NCBI GenBank assembly: GCA_019914945.1
Contig: CM034103.1
Span: forward strand, 7,812,001 to 7,876,000
Length of the DNA stretch: 64,000 nucleotides
Direction of reading: 5' to 3'
DNA from: Typha latifolia
Taxonomy: Eukaryota > Streptophyta > Magnoliopsida > Poales > Typhaceae
This document shows, in pieces, positions 55,475 through 64,000 of the stretch. The notes under the pieces are model-generated. The model was not told the DNA's origin. It ran no database searches and saw nothing but the letters and a program-made list of their open reading frames with translations. Position 1 is the first letter of the stretch, and each line of letters begins with the position of its first letter. A program made the translations under genes and the position numbers.

Positions 55475-56437
55475 CCACCACACTTCCCCACCTTGTCTTC
55501 AAGGTGAAAAGTCGGGGAAATGCTCCAAAATATCAGTCTCTAACTCCCATGTCACCTCATCGGATGGCTTGCCAAGCCACTCGACTAGAATCTCCATCTC
55601 TAATTTAGTGCCATGTCATCGTCGGCGCCTAGCAAGTACACGAACTGACTTAATGATCTCTATCCCCTCAAATGGCTCCGATAACTCTGATCCAATGACC
55701 TCACGATCTCCAATCCGCTCCCTTAGCAATGAAACATGAAAGACTTGCACTCTCGACCCCTCTGGCAGCTCCAAACGATATGCAACATAACCAATACGCT
55801 CTAATACCCGAAACGGACAAAAGTAGCGATGTGCTAACTTTTGGTTTCACATCAGATGGAAGGTCACCTGTCGATACGGTTGAACCCTCACAAACACCCA
55901 ACTGTCGATGTTGAACTCATGCTCCCTATGACTGCGATCATAAATTTGCTTCATGCAGTTTTGAGAGAGTTTAAGATAGGCACGTAACCTCCTCAATGTG
56001 GCGTCTCTATCCATCAAAGCTAAGTCCACCTCTTTCTGATCTACAGATGCCACTAGCTCATAAGCGCATAATACGGAGTCGTGCGTCCACACACTATCTC
56101 AAATGGAGTCATGCCAATGCTGCTATGGTAGGCGGTATTGTTAGACCACTCCGCCCACGTTAAGAACTCCAACCGTCGTCTCGGCATCTCTCCAACAAAG
56201 CACCTCAAGTACTGCTCAATGCCTCGATTGACCACCTTGGTTTGGCCATTCGTCTGTGGATGGTAGGCCGAACTAAAGTTCAATCGAGTCCCTTATAATC
56301 TGAAAATCTCCATCCAAAGTCACTCATAAATACATGATCACGATCCGAGACAATCGTGCGTGGCATCCTATGTAATCGAGCAACAGTTCTAACAAAAATT
56401 TTAGCCACTTGGCTGAAAATGGATGTGATTGATGGGT
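55475..56437 (-). pseudogene. Family A integrase-chromodomain remnant (A8)
   Basis: Minus strand. Starts at 56437 in the integrase core (TIVSDRDHVFMSDFG near 56350). Then SSAYHPQTNGQTKVVNRG (56283-56220), QYLRCFVGEMPRRRLEF, YHSSIGMTPFEIV and MDRDATLRRLRAYLKLSQN (56010-55950), then a frame-broken chromodomain (EILVEWLGKPSDE, about 55590). It ends with the GGTGGGC polypurine region at 55473. Gag, protease and RT are missing. The first integrase sequence abuts an LTR. Confidence 0.82.
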
Positions 56438-56936
56438 TACGGTACCAAAAGATAGGCTACGGAATGATTCCTTCAAGATCTGAATTTATTACAAGAATTA
56501 GTCCGCACAACCGTGAGAAAATATTCACAAAATATTCTCCTTTAGTTAGAAAATTATGAAACCAAGTGGATTCTCCCTGATCTACAATTTTTTATTAGCC
56601 CTTCGCCGATTTGAACTACAATTGGAACAAAAACATGAAAAAATGTGGGTGACGGTGGTGGTGAGAGGTGGTTGTAGGGGTTATGGATAATTATAGAGAA
56701 GAAGGTGGAAGGTGGATGTGGATAAGGGATATACACGAAGGGGAAAAAGTGGTTGAGATCCCAAAAAAGAGGGATGACTCGACAGACGAGGGAGATTAGA
56801 AATTAGGAGAGACCTTGCTAACAGTAGAAGTGGTAGGTTGGTGAAGAGGGAGGAGCGAGAGATAATAGAGGGAAGATAGGAGGCAAGAAATAAATAATCA
56901 AATAGCATAATGAATTTGGCTGCCATTCACACCTTT
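56438..56936 (-). mobile_element. Family A 5' LTR, R-U5 part, minus strand (A8)
   Basis: From the leader GAATGGCAGCCAAATTC (56936) through CACCACCACCGTCACCCAC to GTAGCCTATCTTTTGGTACCG at 56438. Its U3 would lie beyond D-minus, which is inserted at 56937, so it is outside the window. The terminal array is reduced to one decayed TTGGTACC. Confidence 0.75.
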
Positions 56937-57414
56937 TGATACGATCTCCCTTTGGGCCACGGTTCGATCCCTTCCAATTCTCCAATCTAGACTAGATCTG
57001 GCATGGAACTTTGAAATAAGATCCCGAAAGATGTCGTTGTTGGATCGACGTGAAATTTGGATATGTTGTAGCCCCAGAAAAGAGCTTTCCAACAAATCAA
57101 GTTTCAGGGTGGATCGGATGTGGGGATCTCGAGATATCGTCTGATTAGTGGACGAACATCAGGGTGGTCTATTTAGGATCCGTGGATGGAGGCACGAGAT
57201 CCTAGGATGATGGTGGTTGGAGGTGGACCGGCATTTGTGGGGTGGCACCGGTGAAAAGTGGTGATGGAAAGGTTATGTTTGATGGAAGGGTTAGGACAAG
57301 TGTTGGATAGATTGGAAGAAGGGGGAGAAGAGGGCCGCCCCTAAGGATCTAGGGTGATTGGTTGGTCGAGGGAGGTTAACCAAACAATACAAAATTAACC
57401 CTAAACAATACAAA

Positions 57415-57705
57415 TTTGCCGACCGCGTTCGAACGCGCCCGACCGCGTTCGAACGCGCCCGACCGCGTTCGAACGCGCCCGACCGCGTTCGAGCGCACCA
57501 AGTTTGCCCTTCTCTGGATTTGTGAACGCAATGCAGGCGTTCGAACACGCCTGTTTCCTTTTTCTCTAGATTTGCGAACGCGATGCATTCACAGTGCGTT
57601 CGAACGGGGTGTTCGAACGCACAATGCACACTCTCACAACCCGTTCACAACCGCATTCACAACCGCGTTCGAACTCACTCCACCTGCGTTCGAACGCGAC
57701 TTACA
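57415..57705. promoter_or_regulatory. U3 TTCGAA palindrome cluster with tandem 18-mers (D-minus)
   Basis: Four tandem 18-bp units of GCGTTCGAACGCGCCCGACC type at 57420-57495 (the fourth altered to TTCGAGCGC), then further GTTCGAAC sites to 57700. This is the densest palindrome array in the window. Confidence 0.8.
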
Positions 57706-58159
57706 AAAAACTTATTTTCTTGGAAATTAAACATTAAAACAAGAAACAAGGACACTCCTAAAGTGAATCCATGCTCGAGACGACATCGGTGAAGTCCGAA
57801 TCGTATCAATCCACCACACTTTCGTAACCTTGTCCAGGATATCTAACTCTAGCTCCCATGTAGACTCGTCAGTAGGTTTCCCCAGCCACCAACCACGTTT
57901 GAGCAATAGTACTTGTAACCCAACTTTTGGTTCAAAATTGGCCTCAATGTGGATTGCCAATACGGTTGAGCACAAACGAACACCAATTGATCCACCTCAA
58001 ACTCTCGCTCACGCCGTCCTTTGTCATGAGTCTGCTTCATGCGATTTTGGGCTGTTGCTAGGTGCATCTTGAGCCGTCTCAAGGTTTCATCTCGATCAGG
58101 AAGTTCCAAGTTAAGCTCGGTCCTATCCGCCGCCGCGAGTCTATCGTAGGCACGCAAGA
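57519..58159 (-). repeat. Duplicated D segment, copy 1 (deleted form)
   Basis: Repeats 58532-59397 in direct orientation. Compared with that copy, about 230 bp are missing between GGTTTCCCCAGCCAC (57890) and TACTTGTAACCC (57912) and are replaced by a ~20-bp stretch (CAACCACGTTTGAGCAATAG). The pol part ends at GGCACGCAAGA. Confidence 0.82.
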
Positions 58160-58531
58160 TTATCCTCCTTTGTTTGAGCGGAGGTAGGCCCATACCGAAG
58201 CGAGTCCTTTTCATTCTTTTTTTATTTCTTTGTTTGTTTGTTCGTTTGTTTGAGCGGAGGGAGATTATCCTCGACCGTAGCGAGTCCCTTGTTTGAGCGG
58301 AGGGAGATTATCCTCGACCGTAGCGAGTCATATATGTATACGATGATGGGCTACCAGATTGATAACCGACATCGCCTCTTAGCTCTAGTAAGGCGATGTC
58401 GGAAGATCGTCTGATTCGCTCGTAAATGAGACGATGCTCACTCGTCGGAAAAATCGTCTGATTTTGTCGGAGAATCATCTGATTTTGATTTACATATGCA
58501 ATTTCTCGGATTATTGTCTTCGGAAAATCGT
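58160..58531. other. Filler DNA of unknown origin in the D-minus duplication
   Basis: About 370 bp unlike anything else here. It contains two tandem ~38-bp units, each beginning TTTGAGCGGAGGGAG and ending ACCGTAGCGAGTC, with a third partial unit at 58172. A perfect 11-bp stem (CCGACATCGCC...GGCGATGTCGG) lies at 58367-58403. Repeated ATCGTCTGATT motifs follow. No coding potential recognised. Confidence 0.6.
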
Positions 58532-58534
58532 CTT

Positions 58535-58715
58535 GTGAACGCAATGCAGGCGTTCGAACACGCCTATTTCCTTTTTCTCTAGATTTGCGAACGCGATGCA
58601 TTCACAGTGCGTTCGAACGGGGTGTTCGAACGCACAATGCACACTCTCACAACCCGTTCACAACCGCATTCACAACCGCGTTCGAACTCACTCCACCTAC
58701 GTTCGAACGCGACTT
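58535..58715. promoter_or_regulatory. U3 TTCGAA palindrome cluster, second D-minus copy
   Basis: Near-identical to 57525-57705: GGCGTTCGAACACG, GTGCGTTCGAACGG, GTGTTCGAACGCAC, CGCGTTCGAACTC and TACGTTCGAACGCG. Confidence 0.75.
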
Positions 58716-58822
58716 ACAAAAAACTTATTTTCTTGGAAATTAAACATTAAAACAAGAAACAAGGACACTCCTAAAGTGAATCCATGCTCGAGACGACATC
58801 GGTGAAGTCCGAATCGTATCAA

Positions 58823-59530
58823 TCCACCACACTTTCGCAACCTTGTCCAGGATATCTGACTCTCGCTCCCATGTAGACTCGTCAGTAGGTTTCCCCAGCC
58901 ACTCAATCAGCACTTCAGTTTCCAATCTGGGTCCATGGCGTCTTCTCCTGCGGCCTAAGACTCGGACTGGTTCAGTGGGGCTATCTTCCTCTATTGGTTC
59001 AGGTAAGGCTGAACCCACCACACGGTTAGGCCCGATCTGGGCCTTCAATGCCGATACATGGACGATCGGATGTATCCTGGTTCCTTCATGTAGGTCCAAC
59101 CGGTAAGCTACTTGATCGATTCGTTGTAGCACTCGGTACAGACCACAGTACTTGTAACCCAACTTTTGGTTCAAAATTGGCCTCAATGTGGATTGCCAGT
59201 ACGGTTGAGCACAAACGAACACCAATTGATCCACCTCAAACTCTCGCTCACGCCGTCCTTTGTCATGAGTCTGCTTCATGCGATTTTGGGCTGTTGCTAG
59301 GTGCATCTTGAGCCGTCTCAAGGTTTCATCTCGAACAGCAAGTTCCAACTTAAGCTCGGTCCTATCCGCCGCCGCGAGTCTATCGTAGGCATGCAAGACG
59401 GGGGAGTGCGCCCATAAACCGCCTCAAAGGGGGTCATGCCGATGCTAGAGTGATGAGCGATATTATATGACCACTCGACCCATGGAAGGAATTTGACCAA
59501 TCCTTTGGTCAGTCCGCCACAAAGCATCGC
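58823..59530 (-). pseudogene. Family D integrase C-terminus and chromodomain (D-minus)
   Basis: Minus strand. 59527-59318 has LPWVEWSYNIAHHSSIGMT and FEAVYGRTPP. After a frame change, an open 218-codon frame (59396-58740) carries YDRLAAADRTELKLELAV, LKMHLATAQNRMKQTHDKG, the VFVCAQPYWQSTLRP-LGYKYCGLY module, HPIVHVSALKAQIG and a chromodomain (RLETEVLIEWLGKPTDESTW). The frame runs past the LTR boundary to stop in the LTR (FNV). It is the best-preserved chromodomain of family D here. Confidence 0.87.
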
Positions 59531-60192
59531 AAGTATTATTCCAGTCCGCGATTCACCACCTCGGTTTGTCCATCCATCTCGGGGTGGTAAGCTGAACTAA
59601 GGTTGATTCGAGTCCCTTGCAATCTGAAGAACTTAGACTAAAACTCATTGATGAAGATGTGATCCCGGTCTGATATGATCGCCCTAGGCATCCTATGCAA
59701 GCGCGCCACTTCCCGAACAAAAATTTCAGGAACATTTTTCGCTAAAAATGGGTGAGAAAATGCTATGAAATGAGCATATTTGCTCAGCCTATCCACCACA
59801 ACAAACACCACTGATTGTCCTTGAACCTCCGGCAGCCCTTCGATAAAGTCCATAGAGATGTCCTCCCAAATATGCTCCGATATAGGCAGTGGTTGCAACA
59901 GCCCGCTGGGTTTGAGCGTCTTCGACTTGACTCGTTGGTAGATTTGGCATTCACGCACATATTTCTTCACGTCCGACTTCATCGTTATCCATGTACAGTT
60001 TTGGGCCAGCTGCTTGTAGGTACGCAAGATCTCTTCATGGCCTACTATAGGAGTATCATGGAAGTGTGCCATCAATAGTCTCCGCAGCTCTTCGTCCCCG
60101 GGTACCTTGATCCGCCTGCACTCGAGTACCAACCCGTCGCGCTCCTCATGCTAGAGGTGGCTTGATGGGTTCTCTCTCAGCTCCTCCATGAG
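59531..60192 (-). pseudogene. Family D integrase core (D-minus)
   Basis: Minus strand, open from 60132: VLECRRIKVPGDEELRRLL, HFHDTPIVGHEEILRTYKQ (zinc-binding His pair), then ECQIYQRVK, where the second Cys of CxxC is Tyr. The catalytic core has DISMDFIEGLPE (first Asp) and AIISDRDHIF (second Asp). It ends at INEF*; the catalytic Glu region lies beyond stops near 59600. Confidence 0.85.
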
Positions 60193-60760
60193 TCAGACCA
60201 GATCACTATCCTCTGCGCTGGATCTCCGCAGATCTGGGAAGAAAGGAAAGGTGGGTGCCGAGAAAGAAGCGAGCTCCCTTGCGCCCCCTTTGTTTGGAAG
60301 TTTAAGCAGCGGTTGACTTCCATCCAACAGCACTCTCTGGTTATTCCTCCAAAATGTCAATGTGAGGCTTGTAAAATCAAATGTCAGGGGGCCCAAGCTT
60401 CGAAGCGATTGAGTCCCCAAAACAATGTCGGCACCTTGCAAGGTCAACGGATAAATGTCCAATGTGAAAGTTTGGTCTTGCACCTTCAATTCCACATCTC
60501 CACAAAAAAAATCCGCTCGCAATGTGGTGCCATCTCCAATCGTCACGTCGAACCCTTCCGTGGGTTCCGACTCGAGCCCAATCTTCCTAAGGGGCCTCTT
60601 GTCAATGAAATTGTGGGTGGACCCGGTGTCAATCAAGATTTTCACTATAGTTTTCTTGACTACACCGTTCACCTGCAAGGTCTTTGGCGCAGCTGTCTCC
60701 GAATTGGCGTGGAGGGAGATTTCGGCTATCATGTCCTCCACGGGCTGCTCCTCAGCTTCT
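60193..60760 (-). pseudogene. Family D protease fused to RNase H-integrase linker (D-minus)
   Basis: An open 182-codon minus frame (60741-60193). It has EDMIAEISLHANSETAAPK, the catalytic VKILIDTGSTHNFIDKRPL, FDVTIGDGTTLRADFFC and GADIVLGTQSLRSLGPLTF. After LLKLPNKGG it passes directly into linker sequence (FPFFPDLRRSSAEDSDLV) that normally follows RNase H. The RT-RNase H coding region (over 1.2 kb in complete elements) is therefore deleted in frame. Confidence 0.87.
60684..60760. repeat. 77-bp target-site duplication of the LINE, left copy
   Basis: TTGGCGCAGCTGTCTCCG through CCTCAGCTTCT. It matches 63174-63250 with four transitions. D-plus (48955-49030) has this segment once, so the doubling is linked to the insertion. 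Confidence 0.85.
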
Positions 60761-60801
60761 TTTTTTTTTTTTTTTTGAAATGAAGAGCTATATTCAGCTA
60801 T

Positions 60802-61260
60802 TTAAAAGGTTTTGAGATGGACAACCAAGGCGTACAACTCTGGTGGCATAGGGTCCCTCGCTCGGAGCGCTCCGGTTTGGGTTGCACCCAAGCCCCTTCG
60901 CGCTGCCCAATCCGCAGCCTTGTTTCCTAACCTGCTTACATGGCTAATGCTGTACTCAACCAACTTGGCTAAAGTGGCCTTACATTCCCACACAATGCCC
61001 TGGACCTGCCATGGGCAAGGGCTCTCCTCTCTCAATATCTTCACCAGCTGCTCCGAGTCCGATTCCACCTCCGCAACCTGATCCTTGCTTAATAAGCTTA
61101 ACCCCATCTGCATTGCCCAAGCCTCCGCGTGAAGTGGTGAAACCGCTGGTGTGGGCTCCCACTGGACCATCACCACTCCTCCCTTATCATCCCGAATGAT
61201 AGCTCCAGCTCCCGCCTGGTCCGCACCCGAGCGGAAAGCTCCATCAATGTTCACGTTCAC
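60802..61260 (-). pseudogene. LINE RNase H domain
   Basis: 152 codons: MNVNIDGAFRSGADQAGAGA (first Asp), PLHAEAWAMQMGLSLL (Glu), VAEVESDSEQLVKIL (Asp), ISHVSRLGNKAADWAARRG (His-Asp region). All RNase H acidic residues are present. The stop is only about 25 bp before the poly(A). A C-terminal RNase H of this type is typical of plant L1 elements. Confidence 0.88.
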
Positions 61261-61390
61261 CCATCCTCTTGGAGGCCGGCGCCACCCGACCTTCTTCTAC
61301 ATCGCCTTTGTTGGTTCGACGTTCCTGGGCAGGTTGTATTCCTCTATCAGGAGCTGAGCTCGTCTGGCCACCAAGCAAGCTGCCTCCCCC

Positions 61391-61510
61391 AGCTCACCAA
61401 AAACTATTCGGTTTTGTTGTTTCCAGATTGCCCCGGCTCACCAAAAACTATTCGGTTTTGTTGTTTCCAGATTGCCCCGGCTCACCAAAAACTATTCGGT
61501 TTTGTTGTTT
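61391..61510. repeat. Tandem 44-bp repeat, 2.7 copies, within LINE
   Basis: Units at 61392-61435, 61436-61479 and 61480-61510 (partial), each starting GCTCACCAAAAACTATTCGG and containing GTTTTGTTGTTTCCAGATTG. The unit length of 44 is not a multiple of three, so the array breaks the LINE reading frame between thumb and RNase H. Confidence 0.92.
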
Positions 61511-62300
61511 CAACAGGCCTAAGAAAGCGATATATAGCAGCCGCCTTGGGGGTCCCCAGAGGGTGTGACCGCCAGATCCAGGTATCCTTCGACTCTATAT
61601 TCCCCAATGTGATGGATGCCATCTCTACAGCCAACTCAACACCTACTTCCTCCACCATGTTTTGGCCATTGCCCTCTCTCCTCGTCAAGAGCTCAGCCAC
61701 CGTTAGTTCCGGCCTTAGGAGCTGCGGGTTTATGATTTGCGACTGCCACCTCCATGGCACGGCGGAGGTCCACAGATCTTCTGCTGCGCTCGAGTCAATC
61801 CCGTCACCCATTAGTTTCCGGCACCCCATCTTAATGGCATCTGCAGTCCCGGTTATGCCTCGCCAGATCCACGACGCATCCCCCCACTTCCCTTGTCTCC
61901 AAGGATGCAGTCCACCATATTTCCCTTTCATAATTCGGATCCATAACGCATCATCACCATTTAGGATGCGAAATACATGCTTGCCAAGCAAACTGCTCCT
62001 AGTTTCCTTCAGTCTCCTCACACCAAGGCCTCCCATCTTCGGCTGTGTCACCTTTTCCAAGCTTACCAGGTGTAGACCTTTATGTTCCCCTCTGCTCCAA
62101 AGAAAAGCTCTCGCCACCTTGTTGATCTTCTCCAGCACCGTATCTGGCACCCAAGTGCAACTCAACCAGAAACTCGGGATAGACATCAAGGTACTTCTCA
62201 GAAGAGTGAGCCTATTGGCAAAAGACAGGCTGTTGCATTTCCACCCCGCCGGTTTCTTTGTTATGCGCTCCACCAGCCAGCTATGGTCCCGGACGCTCAC
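61482..62300 (-). pseudogene. LINE RT thumb and zinc-binding region
   Basis: A 272-codon minus frame: LVERITKKPAGWKCNSLSFA, RLTLLRSTLMSIPSFWLSCT, AFLWSRGEHKGLHLVSLEKV, KMGGLGVRRLKETRSSLLGK and YGGLHPWRQGKWGDASWIWR. This is the conserved post-RT block of plant L1 ORF2. It ends in the tandem 44-bp repeats. Confidence 0.87.
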
Positions 62301-62311
62301 CCTCCATCCTA

Positions 62312-63165
62312 CTATAGGTACACCAAGGTACTGCGAATGTTGTCAGCATCCCGTGCCTCCATCCACTCCGGCAGGAACAGTTCCGACTTCGTGACGTTCA
62401 CCTTTTGGTTAGTGACACTGGAGTAGATCTGAAGGCACTCCTGAATGACTCTAACATTCTGAACTGAAGCTTCCAAAGTGACTAATAAGCCATCAGCGTA
62501 GAGGAGGTGTGATAGGTGAACCTCTCCGACCCGGTAACCCTGCAGTAGCCCACGCGCCATGCGATCCTTCAGCAGGCTGGACATTATCTGCGACACTAGT
62601 AGGAATAGATATGGGGAGAGGGGATCCCTTTGTCGCAGCCCATGGTGAGGAGTTATACACCGTGACGGTGAACCGTTCACTAGGATTGCATACCTCGGAG
62701 ACTTGATACATGCACTGAGCCACCGGCACCACTTGGTTGGAAAACCCATGGCTTCCAACACCCCCAGCACTGCCTTCCAATTAACTCGGTCGTACGCCTT
62801 TTCCATGTCCAGTTTGAGCATCATCGTCGGCTTCAGATGCTTGTCACTGACCATCGAATGTACAATCTCCTGGGCCGCCAGAATATTATCGTATATATTC
62901 CAACCTCTGATAAAGGCCGCCTGCTGCGGCAAAAGCCCAAGCAGCCTTTCGACCAACACTTTGGCTATGATTTTATACGCCACATTGCATAGAGATATCG
63001 GCCGAAACTCTCTCACCGTGGACGGGTTCTCCACCTTCGGTATCAGGGTGATATAGGTATGCCCCCACTGCTAAGGAAGTCTTTCATGCTAGAAGAAGTA
63101 TTTAACCGCGTCGCAGAGGTTGTCCCCTACCTCCTGCCAGTACAGCGAGTAGACTTCCACCAGAA
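62312..63165 (-). pseudogene. LINE reverse transcriptase (5'-truncated ORF2)
   Basis: From 63034: REFRPISLCNVAYKIIAKVL, AFIRGWNIYDNILAAQEIVH, KLDMEKAYDRVNWKAVLGVL and GLRQRDPLSPYLFLLVSQIM. The active site reads HLLYADGLLV: the second catalytic Asp of YADD is Gly, so this copy could not polymerise. Sequence upstream of 63034 (GHTYITLIPKV-like) is frame-broken up to the truncation point. Confidence 0.88.
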
Positions 63166-63173
63166 TCCTGTCG

Positions 63174-63250
63174 TTGGCGCAGCTGTCCCCGAATTGGCGT
63201 GGAGGGAGATTTTGGCTATTATGTCCTCCACGGGCTGTTCCTCAGCTTCT
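63174..63250. repeat. 77-bp target-site duplication of the LINE, right copy
   Basis: TTGGCGCAGCTGTCCCCG through CCTCAGCTTCT, matching 60684-60760. Confidence 0.85.
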
Positions 63251-64000
63251 TCTCCTTGATGTCCTGCCACACCTGCATTTTCAGCTGCAAACTCATCCTC
63301 AGCCTCCTCCAATTCATCAATTAGAATCACCGATCCCATCGATTTAGCGCAGCGATGCCCAGGCACAAACTTCTCATCACAACGAAAGCATAGGCCTTTG
63401 GCCCTTCGTTCGTCCACTTTAGCAGGTGTGAGGGCTCATCCCGAACCTCTAGGTGCGTACTTCACATCTTGGGATGGCCTCAAGGGTGCTCGAGGAGGTA
63501 CCACTGCAGCAGCAATTCTTGGTACTCTAGTGATATTTCCTACCGCTATGGTTGGTTGAGCTTGATTGTGGCTTCCTTGGCTCGTCCAACTCTGATTTAG
63601 GTGTAACTTCATGACCCTATGTTTGTCTTCCATAAGCACCACATCTTTGAAGGCCTCCTTTAGGGTTATAGGCCTTAAAGCCCTCACATCAGCTTGGATA
63701 TCTCCCCGCAGCCCGAAGATGAAGGTGTTGCGAAGTTGCTAATCCGTCTATGGTGGATGACCTCAGCTACTTATCCTCTCAAATTCTTCTTGGTATGCCC
63801 CAATCGTGGTCTTTTGCACTGTCTTTGAGAGAAGAGCATCAAAGTCTTCATACCCCGATGCTCCAAATCATCGTGTGATATTGGCGCAAAAGGCATCCTA
63901 AGTTTCGATAGCCTCATTGGCATTGGCTACTCGAAACCAATGAAGCACCGCATCTTCAAGGTGGAAGCTCGCAAGCGTCACCTTATATTCTTCTGCCATA
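63174..64000 (-). pseudogene. Family D gag and zinc knuckle (D-minus), runs off window
   Basis: Minus strand entering at the window end: EEYKVTLASFHL-like (63990), GAYQEEFERIS-like (63800), then a stop-broken stretch. Open frames follow at 63687-63436 (RALRPITLKEAFKDVVLM, KLHLNQSWTSQGSHNQAQP) and 63417-63177 (DERRAKGLCFRCDEKFVPGH, RCAKSMGSVILIDELEEAE, EEAEEQPVEDIIAK). The Cys/His box is intact, unlike D-plus. The 5' part of the element lies beyond 64000. Confidence 0.85.

Larger units (their letters stand above)
56937..58821 (-). mobile_element. Family D 3' LTR, enlarged by duplication and filler (D-minus)
   Basis: Minus-strand D LTR from TGATACGATTCGGAC (58821) to GAGATCGTATCA (56937). It is about 1.9 kb instead of 0.94 kb because a segment spanning pol end and U3 was duplicated: 57519-58159 repeats 58532-59397, with ~370 bp of unrelated filler between (58160-58531). 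Confidence 0.82.
60761..63173 (-). mobile_element. L1-type LINE, 5'-truncated
   Basis: A minus-strand non-LTR retrotransposon of about 2.4 kb inserted in family D between gag and protease. Its 3' end is a ~17-bp poly(A) (poly-T at 60760-60776 on the plus strand). Coding order is RT, zinc-ribbon/thumb region, RNase H. It is truncated at 63173 inside RT. ORF1, endonuclease and the start of RT are missing, as is usual when target-primed reverse transcription stops early. Confidence 0.9.

Noticed and set aside
61414..62426. 326-codon plus-strand ORF opposite the LINE
   Set aside because: Antisense shadow of LINE ORF2; the minus strand carries the conserved RT-thumb motifs.

Overview
This is a stretch of plant nuclear DNA, almost certainly from a gene-poor, repeat-rich chromosome region. 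The evidence is dense nested Ty3/gypsy LTR retrotransposons that use the plant initiator-tRNA-Met primer site (TGGTATCAGAGC), a plant L1-type LINE with a terminal RNase H domain, non-autonomous hAT transposons, a captured piece of phytoene desaturase, and one intact ATL-type RING-H2 gene. The GC-rich, intronless ATL gene inside AT-rich surroundings looks monocot-like, but the species cannot be named from the sequence.

Layout. 1-5,600: two copies of a ~650 bp direct repeat flank a decayed minus-strand gypsy element (E1), whose gag was split by a hAT element (1760-2948). 5,600-9,995: AT-rich DNA with a few dispersed repeats and no recognisable gene. 9,996-11,394: a complete non-autonomous hAT with a perfect 8-bp target duplication, carrying a minus-strand fragment of a phytoene desaturase gene. 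11,944-12,435: the ATL RING-H2 gene, the only intact host gene seen. 13,592-64,000: continuous nested retrotransposons.

Retrotransposon families as named here. Family A is a chromodomain gypsy with LTRs of about 0.9 kb beginning TGATA and ending TATCA. Family D is related, with LTRs of about 0.94 kb, also TGATAC...GTATCA. Family B is Tekay/Del-like, with LTRs of 2-3 kb beginning TGTAACAACC and two LTR subtypes, B1 and B2. Family F is one nearly complete chromovirus at 41137-47074. The nesting can be read from target duplications and split parents: F sits in the 5' LTR of D-plus; a B1 element sits in a family-A 3' LTR (TSD TGGAT); a solo A LTR sits in a B2 LTR (TSD TATGC); D-minus sits in an A 5' LTR and itself holds a 5'-truncated LINE with an unusually long 77-bp target duplication.

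Most notable: in family A the end of the LTR carries tandem arrays of 3-11 units, each made of a primer-binding-site-like block plus the LTR-terminal TATCA. A solo LTR with a clean target duplication shows that these arrays lie inside the LTR. Families A, D and E1 also share a U3 cluster of the palindrome GCGTTCGAACGC upstream of the TATA box, and family B LTRs begin with a long stem-loop whose copies differ by paired changes on the two arms. Almost all coding regions are broken by stops, frameshifts and deletions. Two elements have lost exactly the RT-RNase H segment between protease and integrase.
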